NCBI GenBank assembly: GCA_002869425.1
Contig: PKSZ01000077.1
Location: 7,873-13,925, forward strand
Direction: 5' to 3'
DNA length: 6,053 nucleotides
DNA from: Marinilabiliales bacterium
Lineage (GTDB): Bacteria; Bacteroidota; Bacteroidia; Bacteroidales; BM523
Numbering within the stretch: position 1 is the first letter of the stretch; each line of letters begins with the position of its first letter. The position numbers and the translations under genes are program-made. The notes beneath the pieces are model-generated. The model did not search any database and was not told where the DNA came from. It saw only the letters and a program-made list of their open reading frames with translations. This document shows positions 1 to 6,053 of the stretch, piece after piece.

Positions 1-1
1 A

Positions 2-32
2 TTGAAAGGATCAAATTATGTTTCTATTTTTG
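2..32 (+). promoter_or_regulatory. candidate Bacteroidota-type promoter for the RNA methyltransferase
   Basis: TATTTTTGC at 25-33 matches the Bacteroidota -7 consensus TAnnTTTG plus the preferred pyrimidine. A TTG at 2-4 lies 20 bp upstream, a usual distance for the -33 TTTG/TTG element. The window edge prevents a full look at the upstream box. Transcription would begin near base 39-40 and give a leader of about 37 nt before the ATG at 77. The motif match is seen directly; promoter activity is inferred, and short A+T-rich matches occur by chance. Confidence 0.4.
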
Positions 33-76
33 CTGATACCGACAAATATAACAATGCCTTCAATAAAAACCTACAT

Positions 77-832
77 ATGCAATCCATCCTGACTCAAAAT
101 AAAATAAAACTCATTCGTTCTTTAAGTCAAAAAAAATACCGTGACTTGAATAAATTATTCATTGCTGAAGGTGCTAAGATTGTCACAGAAGTAATCAATA
201 AAAACATTGATATACAATACCTTATTTACACTGAAAAAAATATTCAGCATGTAAATATTCAGGATGAAAATATTGAAGAAACCATAGAAGTTTCAGAAAA
301 AGAGTACAACAAAATAAGTCAATTAAAAACTCCCTGTGGGATAATGGCTGTTATTAAAATGAAAGAGCCCGATCCTATAATCTACGGAAACAATAGCATT
401 ATTGCGCTTGAAAACATACAGGATCCCGGAAATCTGGGTACAATAATCAGAACTGCAAGCTGGTTTGGTATAAAAACAATAATTTGCAGTAAAAATTCTG
501 TTGACATACACAATCCAAAAGTTATTCAGGCTTCAATGGGTGCATTTATGGATGTTCAATGCTTTTATGCAGATATGGAAAAGATGCTTCAGGATTTTAA
601 AGATACAACAAAAGGCAAAATCTTTGGCACTGTCCTGGATGGTTCAGATACTCAAGAAATAAATGAGCCCGAAGGATCCATTCTTCTGTTTGGTAATGAG
701 TCAAAAGGAATTTCTGACAATTTACTCAAGTACATTGATCATAAAATTACCATTCATAAAAAAGCCGATAGTACTGTAGACTCGCTAAATTTGGCTAATT
801 CCGTCGCAATTATTGCATCAAGAATTTTATAA
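77..832 (+). CDS. SpoU/TrmH-family RNA 2'-O-methyltransferase
   Basis: Predicted SAM-dependent methyltransferase that adds a methyl group to a ribose 2'-OH in rRNA or tRNA. It is cytoplasmic and the exact target nucleotide is unknown. From the ATG at 77 the protein has 251 residues, a normal length for the family. The N-terminal substrate-binding part carries FIAEGAKIVTE (28-38). The SPOUT knot domain shows motif 1, DPGNLGTIIRTA (116-127), then NPKVIQASMGAF (146-157), motif 2, LLFGNESKGI (203-212), and motif 3, DSLNLANSVAI (235-245). The frame stays open back to a TTG at base 2, but the extra 25 residues resemble nothing in the family and contain a candidate promoter, so the internal ATG is preferred. 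No Shine-Dalgarno site is seen, as is common in Bacteroidota. The gene is convergent with the FAD oxidoreductase and its last six bases are shared. It is similar in kind to RlmB and TrmH, but the sequence alone does not say which target it has. Confidence 0.9.
   Translation: MQSILTQNKIKLIRSLSQKKYRDLNKLFIAEGAKIVTEVINKNIDIQYLIYTEKNIQHVNIQDENIEETIEVSEKEYNKISQLKTPCGIMAVIKMKEPDPIIYGNNSIIALENIQDPGNLGTIIRTASWFGIKTIICSKNSVDIHNPKVIQASMGAFMDVQCFYADMEKMLQDFKDTTKGKIFGTVLDGSDTQEINEPEGSILLFGNESKGISDNLLKYIDHKITIHKKADSTVDSLNLANSVAIIASRIL
827..832. other. shared palindromic stop (TTATAA) of two convergent genes
   Basis: TTATAA is its own reverse complement. On the + strand it gives Leu-stop (TTA TAA) for the RNA methyltransferase. 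On the minus strand it gives Leu-stop for the FAD oxidoreductase. The two coding regions therefore overlap by exactly six bases, with no intergenic DNA and no room for a terminator between them. Confidence 0.95.
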
Positions 833-2392
833 CATTTCTTGCACTTTTTCTGCGGCCAACCAACCGTCGATGGCAGATGAAACAATACCTCCTGCATAAC
901 CAGCACCCTCACCACAAGGAAATAGTCCTTTACATTGCTCATGCTCCCATGTATCTTTGTTTCTGGGAATTCTAACCGGACTTGAAGTTCTGCTTTCAAC
1001 TCCCACAATAATAGCTTCTTCGCTCAAAAAACCCTTCATCCTTCTATCAAGCATTAAAAAAGATTTCTGCAATCGCTTAGAGATAAAATCAGGCATCCAA
1101 CGATGTATATCTGAAGATACTACACCCGGAAAATAACTTGCTTTGGGTAGTACTTTTGACGGTCTTTTATGCACAAAATCTATTATCCTTTGTGCAGGAG
1201 CCTGTTGCGTTTTATTGGCATTTACCCAGGCTTGTTCTTCTAAAAACCGTTGAAACTCAAGTCCCGATGAAAATCCTTCTTGTAAACAATCGTCAGGTCG
1301 TATTTCCACCACCACTCCAGAATTTGAATAAGGAGAATTCCGACTAGCAGGTGACATTCCATTTACCACCAGCTCTGAAGCAGATGTTGATGCGGGAACA
1401 ATAAAACCACCCGGACACATACAAAACGAATAAACACCTCTTCCTGACTGTTGCATTGCAAAATTATATTCTGCAGCTGGTAGTACTTCTAAATATTTAG
1501 ATCCGTGATATTGAATTTCATCAATCAACTCCCTTGGGTGTTCAACCCTCACCCCCATTGCAAAACCTTTAGGTTGTAATTCCAGTTTATTGGCTTCAAG
1601 CATTTGATAAACATCTCGTGCTGAGTGTCCTGCAGCTAATATTAGTGTGTCCGTTTTTAGCTCTGTTTCATTAATAAAAACAGAATAGAGTTTTCCATTT
1701 TCAACCTTAATCCCTGTCAATTTCTGATTGAATAAAACCTGCCCTCCTGCCTGAATAATTGCTTCACGAATAGATTTTATTATTTCCGGCAATTTATCGG
1801 TTCCAATATGTGGATGTGCTTCATATAAAATATTATCAACCGCACCAAACTGATTTAAAATATTTAAAATTAATTTATTTTCACCACGTTTTTTTGAACG
1901 TGTGTATAGCTTCCCATCGGAAAATGCACCTGCTCCACCTTCACCAAAGCAGTAGTTTGAATCTTCATCAACTTTATGCTGCGTAGAAATCAATGCAATA
2001 TCCTTTTTGCGATTGGAAACGCTTTTGCCTCTTTCCAGCACAATGGGCTTCAAACCCAATTCTATTAAGTGTAACGCTGCAAAAAGACCCGCTGGGCCTG
2101 AACCCACAATATACACTTCACGGGATTTTTGAACATCCCTGATGTTGAAAGCCGGATGGTTTACTGGAGCAGTATGTTCATCAGTAAACACCCGCAATTT
2201 CATGTTTATCTTGACATTGCGATTTCGTGCATCAACTGATTTTCTGAGAATTTGAAAACCTACAAGTCTGTCAAAATCAATTCTTAACTTAGATGCAGCT
2301 ATTTTTTTTATCTTCTGATTGTCAGTAGCATCAAAAGGATTTAAAACCAACTGAATATCATTACATGTAGGTTGGGTTAGTTTCTCCACCAT
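827..2392 (-). CDS. FAD-dependent oxidoreductase, COG2509-type (function unknown)
   Basis: A 521-residue soluble flavoprotein of the family annotated as uncharacterized FAD-dependent dehydrogenases. No substrate is established, so none is given here. Residues 1-90 form the family's small N-terminal domain. The FAD-binding Rossmann site follows: VGSGPAGLFA (96-105), ending at the acidic residue in VLERG (118-122). Other family signatures are FGEGGAGAFSDGKL (149-162), ILAAGHSARD (251-260), CMCPGG (324-329), VESRTSSPVRI (465-475) and the C-terminal FAD loop CGEGAGYAGGI (493-503). The length is normal and both ends look intact. The ATG at 2392 fits the family's N terminus. A GGGG run at 2401-2404, 8 nt upstream, is the only ribosome-site-like sequence. 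The start lies inside the last codons of porT (16-bp overlap), so translation is probably coupled to porT. It is the last gene of the minus-strand cluster and ends tail to tail with the RNA methyltransferase. Confidence 0.9.
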   Translation of the reverse strand: MVEKLTQPTCNDIQLVLNPFDATDNQKIKKIAASKLRIDFDRLVGFQILRKSVDARNRNVKINMKLRVFTDEHTAPVNHPAFNIRDVQKSREVYIVGSGPAGLFAALHLIELGLKPIVLERGKSVSNRKKDIALISTQHKVDEDSNYCFGEGGAGAFSDGKLYTRSKKRGENKLILNILNQFGAVDNILYEAHPHIGTDKLPEIIKSIREAIIQAGGQVLFNQKLTGIKVENGKLYSVFINETELKTDTLILAAGHSARDVYQMLEANKLELQPKGFAMGVRVEHPRELIDEIQYHGSKYLEVLPAAEYNFAMQQSGRGVYSFCMCPGGFIVPASTSASELVVNGMSPASRNSPYSNSGVVVEIRPDDCLQEGFSSGLEFQRFLEEQAWVNANKTQQAPAQRIIDFVHKRPSKVLPKASYFPGVVSSDIHRWMPDFISKRLQKSFLMLDRRMKGFLSEEAIIVGVESRTSSPVRIPRNKDTWEHEQCKGLFPCGEGAGYAGGIVSSAIDGWLAAEKVQEML

Positions 2393-3144
2393 AAAATTTT
2401 CCCCATCAAAGATGACATTGCTTCATATTTCCCACCCTCAAAATGCATGGAAACGCAGATCAATTTTGAATTCATTCGCTCAATAGAACTTGTAAACTGT
2501 GTATTATCCGGAACCATAATATTGGTAATTCCTCTTGCCATTTTTATCTCCGTTGAAAACTTAAAATATTCAAGAAAGAAATCAACGCCAAAACCAACTT
2601 CATAATAATAATCCATTGGATTGAGCCGTATTTTCGGTTTCTCCTCTGGTCTGATGTCTTTTTGTGCCGCAAGATCATAACGGATACTTCCTCCTCCAAT
2701 AATATAAGCCCTGTAATTATTCAAGCGTTTAGAACTGTACTTCAACAAAAGCGGAAAATCCAAAAAGGTTGATTCAATCTGCATAATATGCACATTAAAA
2801 TCATTATCATCAGGATCATACAAAAGATAACTCAAGTTACGCTCACCAAAACTCAATCCTGGTAAAAAACGCAAATCCAGGTATTCTACCAAATGAAACT
2901 CACTAACAATGCTCAAATGAAACCCAGGCAAACGTTTATTTTCAAAACCAAAAACAGTATCTGTTTCCGGGCTAAGGAAGGTACCTGAATGATGCATTAC
3001 AAAGTCCATTGTGGTATATCCAATCGTATAACCGAAACGTAGACGACGTCTGTCATACTTTGGTAAATTCTTGGGTACCTGCTTTTGAGATAAAGCGGGG
3101 AAAGCAAATAAGAAAATAAATACTATTACCAGAAATTTACGCAC
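2377..3144 (-). CDS. porT: PorT, outer-membrane protein of the type IX secretion system
   Basis: PorT is needed for the type IX secretion system of Bacteroidota, which carries C-terminally tagged proteins across the outer membrane and in gliding species also serves motility. This 255-residue product begins with a Sec signal peptide: RK, a hydrophobic run at residues 4-17, and a probable cut near ALS-Q (17-20). A small beta-barrel-like domain (OMP_b-brl_2 type) follows, with YDRRRLRFGYTIGYTTMDF (30-48), LRFLPGLSFGERNL (91-104), TFLDFPLLLKYSSKR (126-140), IIGGGSIRYDLA (148-159) and a last strand, SKLICVSMHFEG (226-237). About 18 residues follow that strand, which is unusual because barrel proteins normally end there. 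The start must be GTG: TGA closes the frame shortly upstream and the next in-frame ATG lies after the signal peptide. It lies 61 bp after ubiE and overlaps the oxidoreductase by 16 bp. A general PorT-family barrel without a secretion role is the alternative, but the conserved segments and the ubiE neighbour favour true PorT. Confidence 0.8.
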   Translation of the reverse strand: MRKFLVIVFIFLFAFPALSQKQVPKNLPKYDRRRLRFGYTIGYTTMDFVMHHSGTFLSPETDTVFGFENKRLPGFHLSIVSEFHLVEYLDLRFLPGLSFGERNLSYLLYDPDDNDFNVHIMQIESTFLDFPLLLKYSSKRLNNYRAYIIGGGSIRYDLAAQKDIRPEEKPKIRLNPMDYYYEVGFGVDFFLEYFKFSTEIKMARGITNIMVPDNTQFTSSIERMNSKLICVSMHFEGGKYEAMSSLMGKILWWRN

Positions 3145-3179
3145 AATTGGCCATTTTATTCAATATAACTGCAAAAAAG

Positions 3180-3187
3180 CAAAAATA
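3180..3187 (-). promoter_or_regulatory. possible -7 promoter box upstream of porT
   Basis: Read on the minus strand, TATTTTTG (3187 to 3180) followed by C matches the Bacteroidota -7 box TAnnTTTG. It is the same nonamer as the candidate ahead of the RNA methyltransferase. It lies about 35 bp before the porT GTG, in the only sizeable gap of the cluster. No TTTG or TTG is found 19-21 bp further upstream; the nearest TTTG is only 12 bp away. This is therefore half a promoter at best, and porT may simply be read from upstream. Confidence 0.25.
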
Positions 3188-3205
3188 TTATTTAATCTTC
3201 AAACC

Positions 3206-3940
3206 TTACTGCTTTATTCCGGTATAAATACTGGCAATGCCACCGGATAATCGCTTTTGAGCATTTTGACAAAATCCGCAATTATCTAACATTTCTAAAA
3301 AACGATTCCCACTTGGAAAAGCATACACCGACTCAGGCAAATATGTATAAGCAGCTTTATCCTTGGAAAACAACCGACCAAAAAAAGGTAGTATCTTAAA
3401 AAAATAAATATTGTATAATGATTTAAACAGCCAATTGGTTGGAATGGAAAATTCCAGTATCAAAACAATTCCTCCCTTTTTTAGAACCCTTTGCATTTCT
3501 TTTAACCCTTTATTCAGATTTTCGAAATTACGAACACCAAAGGCTACAATTACGGAATCAAAGCATTGATCTTCAAATGGAAGGTTTTCAGAATCACCCA
3601 ATTGTAATTCAATCAGCTCATCCAGCTTTTTACTGTGAATTTTCTTTCTTCCCACTTCCAACATTCCGGAAGAAATATCAATTCCCGTTATTTTTTCGTG
3701 ATTAAGCTTTCTTGCCATTACTGCAAAATCACCTGTACCGGTTGCAACATACAAAATATGAGCAGGATTATGCTTTTGTAATATTCTTATTGCTTTTCTC
3801 CGCCAAATTTTATCTATACCCAATGAAAGAAAGTGATTTAGGAAGTCATAACGATGTGCAATATTATTAAACATTGCACGGACCTCTTCTTTCTTACTGG
3901 TATTGCCCTTCTTGTATGGCCTGATTGTAGAATCCTGCAT
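3206..3940 (-). CDS. ubiE: demethylmenaquinone methyltransferase (UbiE/MenG)
   Basis: Class I SAM-dependent C-methyltransferase that converts demethylmenaquinol to menaquinol, the last step of menaquinone synthesis, at the cytoplasmic face of the inner membrane. The 244-residue length is normal. Visible signatures are MFNNIAHRYDFLNHFLSLGI (23-42), the SAM site VATGTGDFA (65-73), GIDISSGML (motif II), LGDSENLPF, VAFGVRNFENL and RVLKKGGIVLILEFS. All fit the two family signatures of UbiE, with Bacteroidota-like wording. One residue is odd: position 64, just before VATGTGD, is Tyr (codon TAT at 3751-3749), where the family has Asp (normally LDVATGTGD). The ATG at 3940 gives the usual N-terminal extension; a later ATG at residue 23 would cut into the fold. 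The start follows the purL stop by 3 bp, so translation is probably coupled to purL. It cannot be said from sequence whether the organism also makes ubiquinone; Bacteroidota normally use menaquinone only. Confidence 0.92.
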   Translation of the reverse strand: MQDSTIRPYKKGNTSKKEEVRAMFNNIAHRYDFLNHFLSLGIDKIWRRKAIRILQKHNPAHILYVATGTGDFAVMARKLNHEKITGIDISSGMLEVGRKKIHSKKLDELIELQLGDSENLPFEDQCFDSVIVAFGVRNFENLNKGLKEMQRVLKKGGIVLILEFSIPTNWLFKSLYNIYFFKILPFFGRLFSKDKAAYTYLPESVYAFPSGNRFLEMLDNCGFCQNAQKRLSGGIASIYTGIKQ

Positions 3941-3943
3941 TGA

Positions 3944-6053
3944 TTACTTTTCCATAGCCTTTTCCAGTGCAGTTTGATATACTTCCTTAAAATCATTAAT
4001 AAAGCCAAAAGACTCATCGTCAACTCTGATTTCACCTTTGGTAACATGTCCAAGGGTTGAAAACGGAATATTGGCCTGAATCATATGATCGATAAATTCA
4101 GTTTCTCTATCTGGATTTACAGAAACAATAACCCTGCTCTGTGCTTCACCAAAGAGGAATGCATCTATGCGAACCTCAGCATCAGTTGTTATATCAAATC
4201 CCAGACAATTATACATAGATGATTCAAGTAAGGAAATAAACAAACCTCCATCGGCTACATCATGTGCTGACTCTATATATTTATTGGTTATTAGCTCAGC
4301 TATTACTTGCTGTAACTGGTACTCTTCCTCAATATTGAAATATGGCGCTGGTGATTTTCTTACATTATGATAACTAAACAAATACTCAGAGCTTGATATA
4401 TCATTTTTTGAGCTACAAATAAGGAAAATCATATCTCCCTTATTACTAAAAGATAATCCCATATGGTTTCTTTTATCCACTGTTCCCATCATGCCAATTA
4501 CAGGCGTTGGAAAAACAGGTTCTACTTTTCCACCAATAGATGTCTGATTGTAAAAGCTTACATTACCTCCGGTTACCGGTGTTTCAAACTTTTTGCAAGC
4601 TTCTCCCATTCCCTGGATAGCTTCAACAAATTGCCAATACACTTCTGGGTTATAAGGATTACCAAAATTCAAGCAGTTGGTTATTGCCATTGGCTTACCA
4701 CCAGAACAAACAATATTTCGTGCTGCTTCAGCAACAGCAATTGAAGTTCCATTTTTTGGATCTGCATTTACATAGCGAGCATTACAATCTACTGTTAAAG
4801 CCAAAGCTTTATCTGTTCCTTTCACATTTACAATGCCTGCATCTGAAGGTTTATTGGTAGACATATTGCGTGTTCCAACCATTGTATCGTACTGATCAAT
4901 TACCCACTGTTTGGAAGCAATATTCGGTTGCTTTACCATTGCCCATGCTACTTCTTTTAAATCGGTAGGTTCTTCTATATCATCGATTGAAAACTTCTTA
5001 AACTCTGAAAAATATGCTGGTTCCTTATATTCTCTGTCATAAACAGGGGCACCTCCACCCAAAACAAGATCATCTGCAGGTACATCAGCAACAAGATCTC
5101 CATTCATGTAAAAGTTCAGGCGATCGCCTTTTGTTACTTCACCAATAATTTTGCAATGGATATCCCACTTGTCAAATATATTCTCAACTTCTACTTCCCT
5201 TCCCTTCTTCACAACAACAAGCATACGCTCTTGTGATTCAGAAAGTAATATTTCAAAAGGCTCCATATTTTTCTGTCTCAATGGTACCTTATCCAAATGA
5301 ATTTTCATTCCGTGCTTTCCCTTGGCTGACATTTCAGAAGTTGAACAAATAATTCCGGCAGCACCCATATCCTGCATACCAACAACTGCTCCTGATGAAT
5401 TAAGTTCCTGCGTTGCTTCAAGCAATAATTTTTCCTGAAAAGGATCACCCACTTGTACAGAAGGAATATCGTCAGCTGAATTTTCATTCAAATCAGCTGA
5501 AGCAAAAGTTGCTCCATGAATACCATCCTTACCTGTTGATGAACCCACAATATAAACCGGGTTTCCTTCACCTTTAGAAATTGCAGAAATCATTTCGCCA
5601 TGGTTCATTATACCCACAGACATAGCATTAACAAGAGGATTTGCATTATATACCTCATCAAAAAATACTTCACCACCCACAACTGGAATTCCAAATGAAT
5701 TCCCATAATCTCCAATTCCTTTAACTACGCCTTTAATCAACCATTTGGTTCTATCAAGACTAAAATCTCCAAATCTCAATGAATTCAACTGACCAACAGG
5801 TCTGGCTCCCATGGTAAAAATATCACGATTAATTCCACCTACACCCGTAGCTGCACCCTGGTATGGTTCAACAGCAGAAGGATGATTGTGTGACTCTATT
5901 TTAAATGCACATGCTAAGCCCTCACCAATATCAACCAAACCGGCATTTTCCTCACCTGCTTCTGCCAAAAGATGTTTTCCCTCTCTTGGCAAAGTTTTCA
6001 ACCACTTAATGGAATTTTTATATGAAGCATGTTCTGACCACATTACTGAAAAA
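3944..6053 (-). CDS. purL: phosphoribosylformylglycinamidine synthase, small PurL type (5' end missing)
   Basis: Fourth step of purine synthesis: ATP-dependent conversion of FGAR to FGAM. Small PurL works with PurQ (glutaminase) and PurS, which are not in this window. The visible 702 residues begin FSV just before [11 protein letters not shown]. About 45 N-terminal residues lie beyond the right edge, judged from the usual place of this motif in proteins of about 740 residues. Numbering the first visible Met (6043) as 1, the signatures are SEHASYKNS (3-11), [12 protein letters not shown] (49-60) with the active-site His region, [12 protein letters not shown] (63-74), [12 protein letters not shown] (196-207), QDMGAAGI (224-231), LSESQERM (267-274), [11 protein letters not shown] (329-339), GGNVSFYN (492-499) and HDVADGGL (594-601). 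Both halves of the duplicated PurM-like fold are present and intact. The family often has Cys in SEHCSY; Ala here appears to be a normal Bacteroidota variant. It is the first visible gene of the cluster; its promoter is outside the window. Confidence 0.96.
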   Translation of the reverse strand, partial: FSVMWSEHASYKNSIKWLKTLPREGKHLLAEAGEENAGLVDIGEGLACAFKIESHNHPSAVEPYQGAATGVGGINRDIFTMGARPVGQLNSLRFGDFSLDRTKWLIKGVVKGIGDYGNSFGIPVVGGEVFFDEVYNANPLVNAMSVGIMNHGEMISAISKGEGNPVYIVGSSTGKDGIHGATFASADLNENSADDIPSVQVGDPFQEKLLLEATQELNSSGAVVGMQDMGAAGIICSTSEMSAKGKHGMKIHLDKVPLRQKNMEPFEILLSESQERMLVVVKKGREVEVENIFDKWDIHCKIIGEVTKGDRLNFYMNGDLVADVPADDLVLGGGAPVYDREYKEPAYFSEFKKFSIDDIEEPTDLKEVAWAMVKQPNIASKQWVIDQYDTMVGTRNMSTNKPSDAGIVNVKGTDKALALTVDCNARYVNADPKNGTSIAVAEAARNIVCSGGKPMAITNCLNFGNPYNPEVYWQFVEAIQGMGEACKKFETPVTGGNVSFYNQTSIGGKVEPVFPTPVIGMMGTVDKRNHMGLSFSNKGDMIFLICSSKNDISSSEYLFSYHNVRKSPAPYFNIEEEYQLQQVIAELITNKYIESAHDVADGGLFISLLESSMYNCLGFDITTDAEVRIDAFLFGEAQSRVIVSVNPDRETEFIDHMIQANIPFSTLGHVTKGEIRVDDESFGFINDFKEVYQTALEKAMEK

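Noticed and set aside
690..900. Intrinsic terminators for the two convergent genes
   Set aside because: T-runs occur, for example the minus-strand run near 759-765, but no convincing G+C-rich stem stands before any of them.
754..1008. 84-codon minus-strand open frame across the gene junction, and similar open frames such as 3439-3705 (+) and 4463-4744 (+)
   Set aside because: They lie antisense to or out of frame with well-recognised genes, show no domain-like sequence, and are expected by chance in long coding stretches.
2393..2400. AAAATTTT palindrome just before the oxidoreductase start
   Set aside because: The symmetry does not extend beyond eight A/T bases and it lies in the porT coding sequence. 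It is most likely chance in A+T-rich DNA.
3944..6053. PurL might be a truncated or broken gene, and Ala in SEHASY might be a lost catalytic Cys
   Set aside because: The frame runs on through FSV to the window edge, so only the window cuts it. The His in this motif is kept, and as I know the family, Ala at this place is usual in Bacteroidota PurL.
1..6053. Mobile elements, CRISPR, tRNA/rRNA, riboswitch, defence or biosynthetic cluster
   Set aside because: Five housekeeping-type genes fill the window with at most 61 bp between them. I saw no direct or inverted repeat arrays, transposase-like sequence, tRNA fold or long non-coding stretch.

Overview
The window reads as ordinary chromosome of a Bacteroidota bacterium, probably of the Bacteroidales/Cytophaga-like part of the phylum. 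The evidence is an A+T-rich sequence with weak or absent Shine-Dalgarno sites, a PorT-type outer-membrane protein of the type IX secretion system (a machine restricted to this phylum), Bacteroidota-like wording in PurL and UbiE, and matches to the Bacteroidota -7 promoter box (TAnnTTTG). The sequence is almost fully coding. All five genes end in TAA.

Layout. On the + strand at the left edge, bases 77-832 encode a SpoU/TrmH-family RNA 2'-O-methyltransferase. A candidate promoter lies just upstream of the start chosen here. The rest is a minus-strand cluster, read from right to left: purL (3944 to beyond 6053, 5' end missing), ubiE/menG (3206-3940), porT (2377-3144, GTG start) and a COG2509-type FAD-dependent oxidoreductase of unknown role (827-2392). 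Spacings are 3 bp (purL-ubiE), 61 bp (ubiE-porT) and a 16-bp overlap (porT-oxidoreductase), so the four probably form one operon. A second promoter may lie in the only real gap. The oxidoreductase and the methyltransferase converge and overlap by the six bases TTATAA, a palindrome that supplies both stop codons.

Function. purL makes a purine intermediate, ubiE completes menaquinone (the respiratory quinone), and porT serves protein secretion across the outer membrane. The oxidoreductase and the RNA methyltransferase have no assigned substrate. No shared pathway is evident. The link looks like conserved gene order and co-expression of growth-related genes.

No mobile element, CRISPR array, RNA gene or new multi-gene system is visible. 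The points most worth a second look are a Tyr in place of the near-invariant motif I Asp in UbiE, the GTG start and overlapping mini-ORF of porT, the C-terminal tail of PorT that overlaps the next gene, and the shared palindromic stop.
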